Shown: piece after piece, positions 41,952 to 50,150 of the stretch
How the letters are laid out: the number at the start of each line of letters is the position of its first letter
How positions within the stretch are numbered: the first letter of the stretch is position 1
Source: Methylobacter sp.
Lineage (GTDB): Bacteria > Pseudomonadota > Gammaproteobacteria > Methylococcales > Methylomonadaceae
Assembly (NCBI GenBank): GCA_030684815.1
Contig: JAUXXQ010000210.1
Span: forward strand, 1 to 64,000
Direction of reading: 5' to 3'
DNA length: 64,000 nt
Made by a program: the position numbers and the translations under genes
The notes under the pieces: model-generated
Databases searched by the model: none
What the model was told of the DNA's origin: nothing
What the model saw: the letters and a program-made list of their open reading frames with translations, nothing else

Positions 41952-43778
41952 CTATTTTTCCAAATAAGTATAAGACGTCAATCCAGTAATTAATTCCCGC
42001 TCATAATCCTGCCGCTGTTGTTCGCTAAGGCCGCTGTCCGCCAGTTTTTTCCGGTAAGCGGTTTTCAGCTCCTCGCTGTTGATATGCACATAATCCAGCA
42101 AATCGGAGACATGCTCGCCTTCGTGCAGATCGTAAAAATGATAGCCCTGGCCGTCGAGTTCGATGTTGATGGAATGGGTGTCGCCGAACAAATTGTGCAT
42201 ATCGCCCAATATCTCCTGATAGGCGCCGAGCATAAAAAAACCGATTAAATACGGCTGTTTGCTGTCGATGTTATGCACCGGCAGGGTTTTTTCAATATTC
42301 TGCCCTTCAATATATTGGTCGATACGGCCATCGGAATCGCAGGTTAAATCTTGTATCACCGCACGGCGCGTGGGCTGTTCATCGAGCCTGTGTATCGGCA
42401 TGATCGGGAAAATTTGGTCTATGCCCCAGACATCGGGCAAGGATTGGAACAAGGAGAAATTACAAAATACCTTGTCGGCCAGTTTTTCGTTCAGTTCCTG
42501 CAATATCGCGGCTTCGCTGTGATTATGCGGATTCAGTTTGGCCTGAAGTTGATGGCATAATAGCGCATAATTATTTTCCGCTTCGGCCAAGCCTGTCATG
42601 CTCAGTTTGTCCTGGGTAAACTGGGTTCTGGCTTCCGCTAAATTGAATTGCGCATCGTGATAATACTCGACCGGATTATGCGGTTCCGGCAGCGCTTCCA
42701 GCTCGGCGTGGTTGGTGTAAATCGATTCAATATCGGTTACGTTAGTGATCAACACCGCATGATGCGCGGTCAGCGCACGGCCCGATTCGGTGATGATGTC
42801 CGGCTGCGGTACCTGTTTCTCCGCGCAAATGTCGGCAAAACTGCGCACGATATTCTGAGCGTATTCCTCCAGGCTGTAATTGATTGACGACTCGCGCCGT
42901 GAATGGCTGCCGTCATAATCTACACCCAAGCCGCCGCCGGCATCGACGACCTTGATTTTCGCGCCCAGACGGTGCAATTCAACATAAAACTGCCCGGCTT
43001 CTTTCAGCGCAATTTTGATGTCGTGGATATTGGCGATTTGCGAACCCATGTGAAAGTGCATCAGTTTTAGCGTGTCCAGCAAACCGGTCTGTTTGAGGCG
43101 GCCGATTAATTGCAGCAGTTCGTGGGCATGTAGGCCGAATTTGGATTTTTCGCCGCCGCTGTTTTGCCATTTTCCGGCGCTGATGCTGGACAATCTGACC
43201 CGGACGCCCAGTTGCGGCGTGATGTTAAGCTTCGCCGCTTCCTCGATAATCAACTCCAGTTCCAGCGGCTTTTCAATGACCAGATACAGGTTCAAGCCCA
43301 TTTTCAGCCCTATCAGCGCCAGCCGGATATAGGCGCGGTCTTTGTAGCCGTTGCAGACCACCACGCCGTTATTGGACAGCGCCATAATCGCCAGCAATTC
43401 CGGCTTGCTGCCCGCTTCGAGGCCGATATGGTCGGCCGCCAAAATGCCTTCGACCACTTTGCGCTGCTGGTTGACTTTAATCGGGTAAACCGGTGTGTAG
43501 CGGCCTTGATAGTCATTATTGGCACAGGCTTTGTCAAAGGCGCGCGACAGCTGGGTGACGCGGTCTTTTAGAATATCGGTAAAGCGCACCAGCACCGGCA
43601 ATGACAGTTGTTTGTCGTTCAGCGATTGGGCAATTTCGTACAAATCCAGCGCCACGTCCTGATCGGAACTGGGTTTCACCGAAACATGGCCGTCGGCATT
43701 GATGGAAAAATAACCTTGCCCCCAGCTGTCTATGGCGTAGGTTTCGGCGGATTGTTTAATTGTCCAGGTTTTATTCAC
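41952..43778 (-). CDS. speA: Biosynthetic arginine decarboxylase
   Basis: A 608-residue PLP enzyme that makes agmatine from arginine for polyamine synthesis. It has the PLP-lysine region YPIKVNQQRKVVEGIL, the AGSKPELLAIMAL segment, the glycine loop VVDAGGGLGVDYDGSHS and the C-terminal catalytic part (WGIDQIFPIMPIHRLDEQPTRRAVIQDLTCDSDG). It is a little shorter than the E. coli enzyme, with no conserved block missing. The aactgggaca-rich repeats on its upstream side carry no clear promoter. Confidence 0.96.
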   Translation of the reverse strand: MNKTWTIKQSAETYAIDSWGQGYFSINADGHVSVKPSSDQDVALDLYEIAQSLNDKQLSLPVLVRFTDILKDRVTQLSRAFDKACANNDYQGRYTPVYPIKVNQQRKVVEGILAADHIGLEAGSKPELLAIMALSNNGVVVCNGYKDRAYIRLALIGLKMGLNLYLVIEKPLELELIIEEAAKLNITPQLGVRVRLSSISAGKWQNSGGEKSKFGLHAHELLQLIGRLKQTGLLDTLKLMHFHMGSQIANIHDIKIALKEAGQFYVELHRLGAKIKVVDAGGGLGVDYDGSHSRRESSINYSLEEYAQNIVRSFADICAEKQVPQPDIITESGRALTAHHAVLITNVTDIESIYTNHAELEALPEPHNPVEYYHDAQFNLAEARTQFTQDKLSMTGLAEAENNYALLCHQLQAKLNPHNHSEAAILQELNEKLADKVFCNFSLFQSLPDVWGIDQIFPIMPIHRLDEQPTRRAVIQDLTCDSDGRIDQYIEGQNIEKTLPVHNIDSKQPYLIGFFMLGAYQEILGDMHNLFGDTHSINIELDGQGYHFYDLHEGEHVSDLLDYVHINSEELKTAYRKKLADSGLSEQQRQDYERELITGLTSYTYLEK

Positions 43779-43812
43779 GGTTTGTCTCTATTTGGGCCAA
43801 TGTTATTTTGAT

Positions 43813-43906
43813 GTAACTCTCAGCGGTTGTTAAAAAATGACCAAATGGAACATGGATGGCATTGATACCCATCTGGGGCACAAGTAAAACGGGTGGTCAC
43901 TGATTA
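43813..43906. repeat. Repeat X, inverted relative to 58065-58157
   Basis: About 94 bp (gtaactctcagcggttgttaaaa...tctggggcacaagtaaaacg...cactgatta) is an inverted, roughly 85% identical copy of 58065-58157. Both copies lie just outside a long-form class 1 MITE. Confidence 0.8.
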
Positions 43907-43931
43907 AGGAATGAAAATTTATTAACTTGTA

Positions 43932-44073
43932 GGCTTCCCATTTAAAGCGGGACAAGCATGCCGAAGTAGACCTTCCAGGTTTTACGACTGCCATGGATGG
44001 CGGAAGTGCTGGAGCCGCCGGGAGCGGCTCCAGTAAAAACCTGGAAGGTCTGTCCCGCATTAAGTTGATAGCC
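43932..44073. mobile_element. MITE (class 1), long form with REP-like insert and 8-bp target duplication
   Basis: A 142-bp element with the same arms as 37737-37828. About 50 bp are inserted at its centre: GCCATggATGGC and the strong hairpin CTGGAGCCGC-cggga-GCGGCTCCAG. It is flanked by the perfect 8-bp duplication AACTTGTA (43924-43931 and 44074-44081). Confidence 0.88.
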
Positions 44074-44208
44074 AACTTGTACAAAAAAGAATGTATTGGC
44101 TATAGTCGCGACTAGCGTTCATCAATAGATTTAGGTGATCAATAATGGTTCTTATGATTGCAGAGCCTGATTTATCGGGATTTTTTAAAATCAAGATTGA
44201 ATTCAATC

Positions 44209-45036
44209 TCAATCAACCGTCCATTGCACTAAACCGCTGTACGAGGTGGCAATGACAATCAGGCCGAAGGCGATGCGGTACCAGGCAAAAATAATGAAAT
44301 CATGGTGGCTGATATAACGCAATAAGGCTTTGATGGCTAACAGCGCGCTGAAAAATGCGGTGACCAAGCCGGCGGCAAAATAAGGCGCGTCGGTGGCTAA
44401 ATCCAATAAATCGCGGTGTTTGTACAGGTCGTAGATGCTGGCGGCAATCAGTGTCGGAATCGCCAGAAAAAACGAAAATTCAGTGGCCGCTTTGCGCGAT
44501 AACCCAAATAGCAGGCCGCCGATGATGGTTGAACCGGAACGCGATGTGCCCGGAATCAATGCAAAAGACTGGGCAATGCCCAGTTTCAAAGCATCCCAGG
44601 CTGACAAATCTTCAATCTCAAAAATGCGGATTTTATGTTCGCGTTTTTCTGCCCATATAATCACGAATGCGCCAATGATAAACGCCAGTGCCACCGGTAT
44701 TGGTTTGAATAATAAGGCTTTAATGTGTTTCCCGAATAGCAGGCCCAATGTTGCCAACGGTATGAAAGCAATGATCAAATTAAAGGCAAATTTCCGCGCC
44801 GCCGCAGAGCTGGGCAAGCCTTTGATGACGGTGGCTATTTTGATGCGGTATTCCCAGCACACCGCCAGGATGGCGCCGACCTGAATAACAATCGAAAATA
44901 GTTTGCCTTTGTCATCGTTAAAATCGAGCAAGTCGCCGACCAGGATTAAATGCCCGGTGCTGGAGATCGGCAAAAATTCGGTCAAGCCCTCAACAATGCC
45001 TAAAATAATGGCTTTAATTATTAATAGAATGTCCAT
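44209..45036 (-). CDS. uppP: Undecaprenyl-diphosphatase UppP (BacA family)
   Basis: A 275-residue inner-membrane enzyme that recycles the lipid carrier for peptidoglycan synthesis. Both signature motifs are present: [21 protein letters not shown] near the N-terminus and [36 protein letters not shown]. The ATG at 45036 ([11 protein letters not shown]), behind a cgggatt site, gives the usual length. A longer in-frame reading from 45132 adds 32 residues unlike the family. Confidence 0.96.
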   Translation of the reverse strand: MDILLIIKAIILGIVEGLTEFLPISSTGHLILVGDLLDFNDDKGKLFSIVIQVGAILAVCWEYRIKIATVIKGLPSSAAARKFAFNLIIAFIPLATLGLLFGKHIKALLFKPIPVALAFIIGAFVIIWAEKREHKIRIFEIEDLSAWDALKLGIAQSFALIPGTSRSGSTIIGGLLFGLSRKAATEFSFFLAIPTLIAASIYDLYKHRDLLDLATDAPYFAAGLVTAFFSALLAIKALLRYISHHDFIIFAWYRIAFGLIVIATSYSGLVQWTVD

Positions 45037-45226
45037 GTGTGAATCCCGGTGGGTAAAAAGTGGTGGCGGTTTTTTTTGTAATGTCCCATTAACGAAATAC
45101 CAAAAATTGTCCACGCTTAGCCTGAAAAACACGAAAATTTCGCGGCTTTCGCGGTTTTCGCGCTAAGCGTGGACTTTGTTTTTACAGGCCATGATCATCA
45201 GGGGTTATTATTTCCAGGAAATCGCC
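45037..45226. other. Intergenic repeat region between uppP and rimO
   Basis: Contains attgtccacgcttagc...gctaagcgtggac, an inverted repeat at 45107-45174, and gatcatcaggggttattatttccaggaaatcgcc (45192-45225). The latter is related to repeats at 18536 and 57710. No gene is seen. Confidence 0.55.
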
Positions 45227-46546
45227 TTACTTGGCATGAATGAGCCGTCCCCACAAATCATATTCATCCGCTTCTTCCAATTCGACTTCGACAAAGTCGC
45301 CGACTTTAAGGTGGGTGGCGCCATCAATAAACACCTGACCGTCGATTTCCGGGGCATCGGCTTTGCTTCTTGCCACTGCGCCTTCTTCGACCACTTCATC
45401 AATCAGCACGGTTTCAATCCGGCCAATCCGTTGCTGCAGGCGCGCGGCGCTGATGTCGGCCTGATGCGCCATAAACCGCGCCAGACGTTCCTGTTTGACT
45501 TGTTCCGGTATCGGGTCGGGCAAGTCATTGGCGATTGCGCCTTTGACGGGTGAATAGGCAAACGCGCCTACTCTGTCCAGTTGCGCTTCGCTCAAAAAAT
45601 CCAGCAACTGTTCGAATTCCTGCTCGGTTTCGCCCGGAAAGCCGACGATAAACGTACTGCGCAAGGTAATGTCAGGACAAACCTCACGCCAAGCTTTAAT
45701 GCGCTCCAGATTGTTTTCGCTGGCCGCCGGGCGTTTCATTAATTTAAGGATGCGGCTGTTGGCATGTTGAAAAGGGATGTCCAGATAAGGCAGGATTTTG
45801 CCTGCGGCCATTAACGGGATCACTTCATCGACATGCGGATAAGGATAAACGTAGTGCATCCTGACCCAGATGCCTAAATCGCCCAGCGCCTCGGCCAGAT
45901 CGTAAAAGCGGGTTCTGACCGGACGGCCTTTCCAGTCGTAGCTTTGATATTTTAAATCCAGGCCGTAGGCGCTGGTGTCCTGAGAAACTACCAGCAATTC
46001 CTTAACACCTGCATTGGCCAGGCGTTCGGCTTCGAGCAGCACATCATCAACCGGCCGGCTGACTAAATCGCCGCGCATTGAGGGGATGATGCAGAAAGTG
46101 CAGCGATGGTTGCAGCCTTCGGAAATTTTCAAATAAGCGTAATGGCGTGGCGTCAGCTTAATGCCTTGCGGCGGCATTAGGCTGATAAACGGGTCATGCG
46201 GCGGCGGTAAATGCTCATGCACAGCGGCGACGACTTCTTCCAGTGCGTGCGCGCCGGTAACTTTTAACACTTGCGGATGGCGTTCGCGGATTTCGGCTTC
46301 CCTAGAACCTAGGCAGCCGGTGACAATGACTTTACCGTTTTGCGCCAGCGCCTCGCCGATGCTGTCGAGCGATTCTTCCACTGCCGCATCGATAAAGCCG
46401 CAGGTGTTGACCACCACCAGGTCGGCGTCCTGATAAGTCGGCGAAATGGTGTAACCCTCTGAACGCAGCTTGGTTAAAATCCGTTCGCTATCGACCAGGG
46501 CTTTAGGGCAACCCAAACTAATAAAACCAATATGTGGAGCAGTCAT
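45227..46546 (-). CDS. rimO: Ribosomal protein S12 methylthiotransferase RimO
   Basis: A 439-residue radical-SAM enzyme. It has an N-terminal UPF0004 domain with three cluster cysteines ([24 protein letters not shown]), a radical-SAM core with CNHRCTFC and a C-terminal TRAM domain (about 375-439). It adds a methylthio group to an aspartate of ribosomal protein S12. [12 protein letters not shown] separates RimO from MiaB. The length is normal. Confidence 0.97.
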   Translation of the reverse strand: MTAPHIGFISLGCPKALVDSERILTKLRSEGYTISPTYQDADLVVVNTCGFIDAAVEESLDSIGEALAQNGKVIVTGCLGSREAEIRERHPQVLKVTGAHALEEVVAAVHEHLPPPHDPFISLMPPQGIKLTPRHYAYLKISEGCNHRCTFCIIPSMRGDLVSRPVDDVLLEAERLANAGVKELLVVSQDTSAYGLDLKYQSYDWKGRPVRTRFYDLAEALGDLGIWVRMHYVYPYPHVDEVIPLMAAGKILPYLDIPFQHANSRILKLMKRPAASENNLERIKAWREVCPDITLRSTFIVGFPGETEQEFEQLLDFLSEAQLDRVGAFAYSPVKGAIANDLPDPIPEQVKQERLARFMAHQADISAARLQQRIGRIETVLIDEVVEEGAVARSKADAPEIDGQVFIDGATHLKVGDFVEVELEEADEYDLWGRLIHAK

Positions 46547-46635
46547 TTAAATCTCGGTAAGGTAAAAGCGCGCTAGTTTATAGGAGTGCTTGATTAAATA
46601 GAAATTTAACTCGTGTGCCGCATAGGCTTCGCCGC

Positions 46636-47235
46636 TTACCAAAAGTCTGGCTGATCCGAGGGTTGCGGTTTGTGTGTGCGGGTATTTTTTTGCAGAAAAC
46701 GTTGCTCTTGTTTAATTACCGCTTGTTCTTCGGCGTGTTCAATGCTTTTGACATAAACGGAAAAGTCGCTGGCCAGAAAAAAAATATTGCGCCCTATATG
46801 CCCACCCAAACCGGAAGCGACTAACGGGATATGTTCAGTCTGCAAAAAGGTTTTGATGAATTCGCAATTGATTGCACCGATGGATTGTCCTCCGCGCGAC
46901 TTATTACCTAATTTCAGCACATCGCCGCCGCCAAAGGCTTTAGCTTTTATATGGATACGTTGCGCGCCGTGTTTTAGCATTTGATTGATCAATAATTCCA
47001 TTGCGTGGATGCCATAGCGTCCGCCTTCGGAACCTAATAAAGCGGCATTGTGCGCCACATGTTGCTGAGCCAGTAGAAAATGGTTCATGCCGATGATGCG
47101 GTTGACCGGATCGTACAAACACGCGGCGACGCAAGAACCTAGTAGCGTGGAAATAATTTCATTTTTTCGGGTGACATAACTTTCGCCGGGATCAATGATG
47201 ATCCTCGGCAGTCCTTGATATTGTCCTATTTGCAT
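46636..47235 (-). CDS. cheD: Chemoreceptor glutamine deamidase CheD
   Basis: A 199-residue protein with the CheD core: STLLGSCVAACLYDPVNRIIGMNHFLL (catalytic Cys and His), IKAKAFGGGDVLKLG and GQSIGAINCEFIKTFLQ. It deamidates glutamines of chemoreceptors and can bind phosphatases. The start overlaps the cheR stop by 10 bp, so the two receptor-modifying enzymes form a two-gene operon, divergent from the main chemotaxis cluster. Confidence 0.95.
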   Translation of the reverse strand: MQIGQYQGLPRIIIDPGESYVTRKNEIISTLLGSCVAACLYDPVNRIIGMNHFLLAQQHVAHNAALLGSEGGRYGIHAMELLINQMLKHGAQRIHIKAKAFGGGDVLKLGNKSRGGQSIGAINCEFIKTFLQTEHIPLVASGLGGHIGRNIFFLASDFSVYVKSIEHAEEQAVIKQEQRFLQKNTRTHKPQPSDQPDFW

Positions 47236-48041
47236 GGTTTCTGATAAATGGACGGTGTTACTGTTGATAGCTCGGTTTTAATGCTGTGCAAGGTTTCGGA
47301 ATGGCTGATAAAAAAATAACCGCCCGGTTTTAGCGCGGAAATGACGCGCTGCACTATATCTTGTTTTGTTTCGGTGTCAAAGTAGATCAACACATTGCGC
47401 AGGAAAATCACATCGAATTGGCCAAGGCTTTTGGGTAGTGGGCTTTTCAGGTTAAGTTGGCCGAAACTGATATGGTTCCTTATTTTTTCATCGACGCGAA
47501 AATAGCCTTCTTGCGAGCGCACACCTTTCAGGCAATACTTATCCAGATAACGTTTGTCCATATTATCCAGCCTGTCCATTAGATAAACGCCTTTTCGTGC
47601 GGTTTCCAGCACATCGGTGTTGACGTCGGAGCCGAATATCTCCCATTTTCTCATGCCCAAGCCTTCTGCCAAGGTCATGCCGATAGAATAACTTTCTTCC
47701 CCAGTGGAACTGGCGGCGCTCCATAAGCGGAAGTTTTCACCGCGCCAGGGTTTTATAATCTGATCTTGGAGGAATTGAAAATGCTTGGGCTCACGGAAAA
47801 AATAGGTTTCATTGGTGGTTAAAATATTAACCATCAATTGAAATTCCTGGGGATGTTGTCCGGCTTTGACCAATTGGTAGTATTGGCCGTACGTTTGCAA
47901 ACCATAATGCAGCAGGCGCTTAGCTAAGCGGCTGGCCACCATAATTTTCTTTTCGGGCGCCAACGCGATGCCGGCGTGGTCATAGATTAAACGCCTGAAA
48001 TGAGCGAACTCTTCGGCGCTGATAGGTTCAAGGCTGATAAT
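47226..48041 (-). CDS. cheR: Chemotaxis protein methyltransferase CheR, probable ATT start
   Basis: A 271-residue SAM-dependent methylase for chemoreceptor glutamates. It has an N-terminal CheR helix bundle (AEEFAHFRRLIYDHAGIALAPEKK) and a catalytic domain (LWSAASSTGEESYSIGM; FDVIFLRNVLIYFD; GGYFFISHSETL). The family-like N-terminus extends upstream of the first TTG at 47963 to an in-frame TAA. In that interval there is no ATG, GTG or TTG, but an ATT at 48041 lies 5 bp after ggag. Initiation at ATT, or a sequence error, is indicated. A start at the TTG would cut into the domain. Confidence 0.88.
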   Translation of the reverse strand: MISLEPISAEEFAHFRRLIYDHAGIALAPEKKIMVASRLAKRLLHYGLQTYGQYYQLVKAGQHPQEFQLMVNILTTNETYFFREPKHFQFLQDQIIKPWRGENFRLWSAASSTGEESYSIGMTLAEGLGMRKWEIFGSDVNTDVLETARKGVYLMDRLDNMDKRYLDKYCLKGVRSQEGYFRVDEKIRNHISFGQLNLKSPLPKSLGQFDVIFLRNVLIYFDTETKQDIVQRVISALKPGGYFFISHSETLHSIKTELSTVTPSIYQKPCK

Positions 48042-48261
48042 TAGAACTCCAGGTTAAAGGCCCAATACGCAAGACAGCGTTTTTTCGTGTTGCGCCTGAT
48101 TTTTACTTTAGCGGCTATTCTTTACACCGATATGACGGAGATGGGCATTCACTAACAAACTTGAAGCAGGTAAAAACGCCTGTATTTGTAATGAAATTGA
48201 AATGGCACTAAGTATGAATACATACTAGACTATGCAATTTATAAGAACAACAGGGATTTTA
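48042..48261. promoter_or_regulatory. Divergent promoter region of the chemotaxis genes
   Basis: A 220-bp region between cheR (leftward) and the MCP-like gene (rightward). The stretch tatgaatacatactagactatg (48213-48234) could include a -10 box for the rightward operon. No sigma-28-type promoter was recognised with confidence. Confidence 0.35.
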
Positions 48262-49401
48262 ATGCAGCACGTCCAAAGTAACAATAACACTAAGTTTTTG
48301 TACACTTTTCTACCCGCGTTACCGGTGATTTTAGGGGCGGCGGCGATTGTCTGGCAACATGGGGCAGGCCTATATGGGGTGATTGCCGGTGTCGTGTTGG
48401 TATTTTGCGGCGTAGGCGGCGGTTTGTTTTTGTGGTCTCGCCATGTAACGGAATTGGCGCGTATCAATGCCTACTGGGCGGAGGATGAAAACCGCAAAAT
48501 GGAAGCCGTTGTCACTTATACGAACGAGTTGGAACGGCTGCTGTTAACAATCACGCCAATCTTGTCGCAACACGTCATGGCGTCGCGTGAACATACCGAG
48601 CAGGAAGTGATCTCGCTGACCAACCGTTTTGCCGATATGGTCACTGAGCTGCAGCAAATTGTGAGCCGTGCTGATGATGCCTTGAACGGACAGCAACATT
48701 ATCATTTGGATAATGTCATTGGCACCAGCCGCGCTTTGTTGCAGCCTATTTTAGAGTCGCTTAAACAAATCCATCAGGTCGAGCATCAGGCTACAGTCGA
48801 GTTGCACAAGCTCAGCCCGCATATCGAAGGGTTAAGTTCAAGCGTCATTGATGTGCATAAGCTGGTCGGGCAGCTTAATGCACTTGCCGCCGATGGGGCT
48901 GAAGCCGAGGATCTGCGCCAATTGGCGGATGAGTCCGCGCAAACCGACCAGCAACTGGCAGTAAAGGTCAATGATATTGTGACGGCGGTCAATGCCGCGC
49001 TGGCAACCGCAGACAGCTCCATTTTGGTTGACGATTCAACCTTGTATCAAGCCGAAGACAACGTCAAACAAACCTTGGCGCATTTGACCGAAGCCTTGGC
49101 GCATTACCGTAATGATGTTGAAGTGCTCAGGAATAACGCCGAGCAAGTCCGTAGCGAAATCAACAATGTGTTGGTAGCCTTCCAGTTTCAGGATCGCGTC
49201 AGTCAAATATTGACCCAAGTCGAGAATAACTTGCTGAACCTGCAAGAAACCATCGAAAAAATACAGCAACAAGGCAGCGAACGTAACGGCACCATGCTTC
49301 AAGTCGATGAGGCGGTGGAGCATATAGAAGAAAATTACAAGTCGGTCAGTTCGCGGCCTAATGCTGAGCAAGATAATTCAGACGACTTAACTTTTTTTTA
49401 A
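48262..49401 (+). CDS. Membrane-bound methyl-accepting-chemotaxis-like protein, atypical
   Basis: A 379-residue protein with two N-terminal membrane helices in a hairpin (FLPALPVILGAAAIVW; YGVIAGVVLVFCGVGGGLFLW), no periplasmic sensor domain, then long coiled coils (LLLTITPILSQHVMASREHTEQEVISLTNRFADMVTEL; VLVAFQFQDRVSQILTQVENNLLNLQ). FQFQDRVSQIL resembles the phosphatase or tip helices of CheZ- and MCP-like proteins. A classical receptor tip is absent. The ATG at 48262 has the better ribosome-binding site (aggga). It heads the cheY-STAS-cheA operon and could be a phosphatase or signalling partner. Confidence 0.75.
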   Translation: MQHVQSNNNTKFLYTFLPALPVILGAAAIVWQHGAGLYGVIAGVVLVFCGVGGGLFLWSRHVTELARINAYWAEDENRKMEAVVTYTNELERLLLTITPILSQHVMASREHTEQEVISLTNRFADMVTELQQIVSRADDALNGQQHYHLDNVIGTSRALLQPILESLKQIHQVEHQATVELHKLSPHIEGLSSSVIDVHKLVGQLNALAADGAEAEDLRQLADESAQTDQQLAVKVNDIVTAVNAALATADSSILVDDSTLYQAEDNVKQTLAHLTEALAHYRNDVEVLRNNAEQVRSEINNVLVAFQFQDRVSQILTQVENNLLNLQETIEKIQQQGSERNGTMLQVDEAVEHIEENYKSVSSRPNAEQDNSDDLTFF

Positions 49402-49428
49402 CCTAAATTTACTAACAGGCTTTAACTT

Positions 49429-49797
49429 ATGGCAAAAACAATTTTGATTGTAGATGACTCCGCTTCAATGCGACAGGTAGTCGGCATTGCGCTGAAAGGC
49501 GCAGGTTACGAGGTCATTGAAGCATGTGATGGTAAGGATGCGCTGAGTAAGCTGACCGGGGTTAAAATTCATTTGATTGTCAGTGACATTAACATGCCGG
49601 TGATGGACGGCATTACCTTTGTTAAAGAGGTCAAACAGCTCGACAATTATAAATTCACGCCCATCATTATGTTGACCACCGAAATGGAAGATGACAAAAA
49701 ACGGGCAGCTAAAGAAGCGGGTGCTAAAGCCTGGGTCACCAAACCTTTCCAGCCGCCCATTTTATTGGCAGCCATTGCCAAGCTAGTGTTGCCTTAA
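49429..49797 (+). CDS. cheY: Chemotaxis response regulator CheY
   Basis: A 122-residue single receiver domain with the complete site: D9/D10 (LIVDDS), phosphoacceptor D53 (VSDINMPVMDG), T84 (MLTTEM) and K105 (WVTKPFQPP). It would be phosphorylated by the CheA encoded 350 bp downstream. It lies between the MCP-like gene and the STAS gene. Confidence 0.95.
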   Translation: MAKTILIVDDSASMRQVVGIALKGAGYEVIEACDGKDALSKLTGVKIHLIVSDINMPVMDGITFVKEVKQLDNYKFTPIIMLTTEMEDDKKRAAKEAGAKAWVTKPFQPPILLAAIAKLVLP

Positions 49798-49817
49798 AAC
49801 CTTATCCGGGAGTTGTC

Positions 49818-50150
49818 ATGAGTGCAAAAGCTAAGAAAAACGAAGGGATGTTGCAGTTGTCCATTAAGGATGACATGACTATCTATAATGCGGAGTCGTT
49901 AAAGGAGACTTTGCTGGGCTATTGCCAACCCGGCACTCAGGAGCTGCAACTCGATTTGTCGGCGGTCGCCGAGATAGACAGCGCCGGTTTGCAGCTGTTG
50001 CTATTGTTAAAGGCCGAAGCGAAAAAGCGCGGTTTTGTCCTGCGTTTGTTGCGGCATAGCGAAGCCGTGATTGAGGTTTTTGAATTGCTCAAATTGGGCA
50101 TGTATTTCGGCGACCCTATTGTTATTCCTGCTAACTGGAAAAAATCATGA
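49818..50150 (+). CDS. STAS-domain protein
   Basis: A 110-residue STAS domain of the anti-sigma-factor-antagonist type: MTIYNAESLKETLL, LQLDLSAVAEIDSAGLQLLLLLKAEAKKRG, with the usual phosphorylatable Ser in IDSAG (about residue 55). Such proteins often sit in chemotaxis-like operons of this design and may switch by phosphorylation. Its stop overlaps the cheA start (ATGA). Confidence 0.9.
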   Translation: MSAKAKKNEGMLQLSIKDDMTIYNAESLKETLLGYCQPGTQELQLDLSAVAEIDSAGLQLLLLLKAEAKKRGFVLRLLRHSEAVIEVFELLKLGMYFGDPIVIPANWKKS

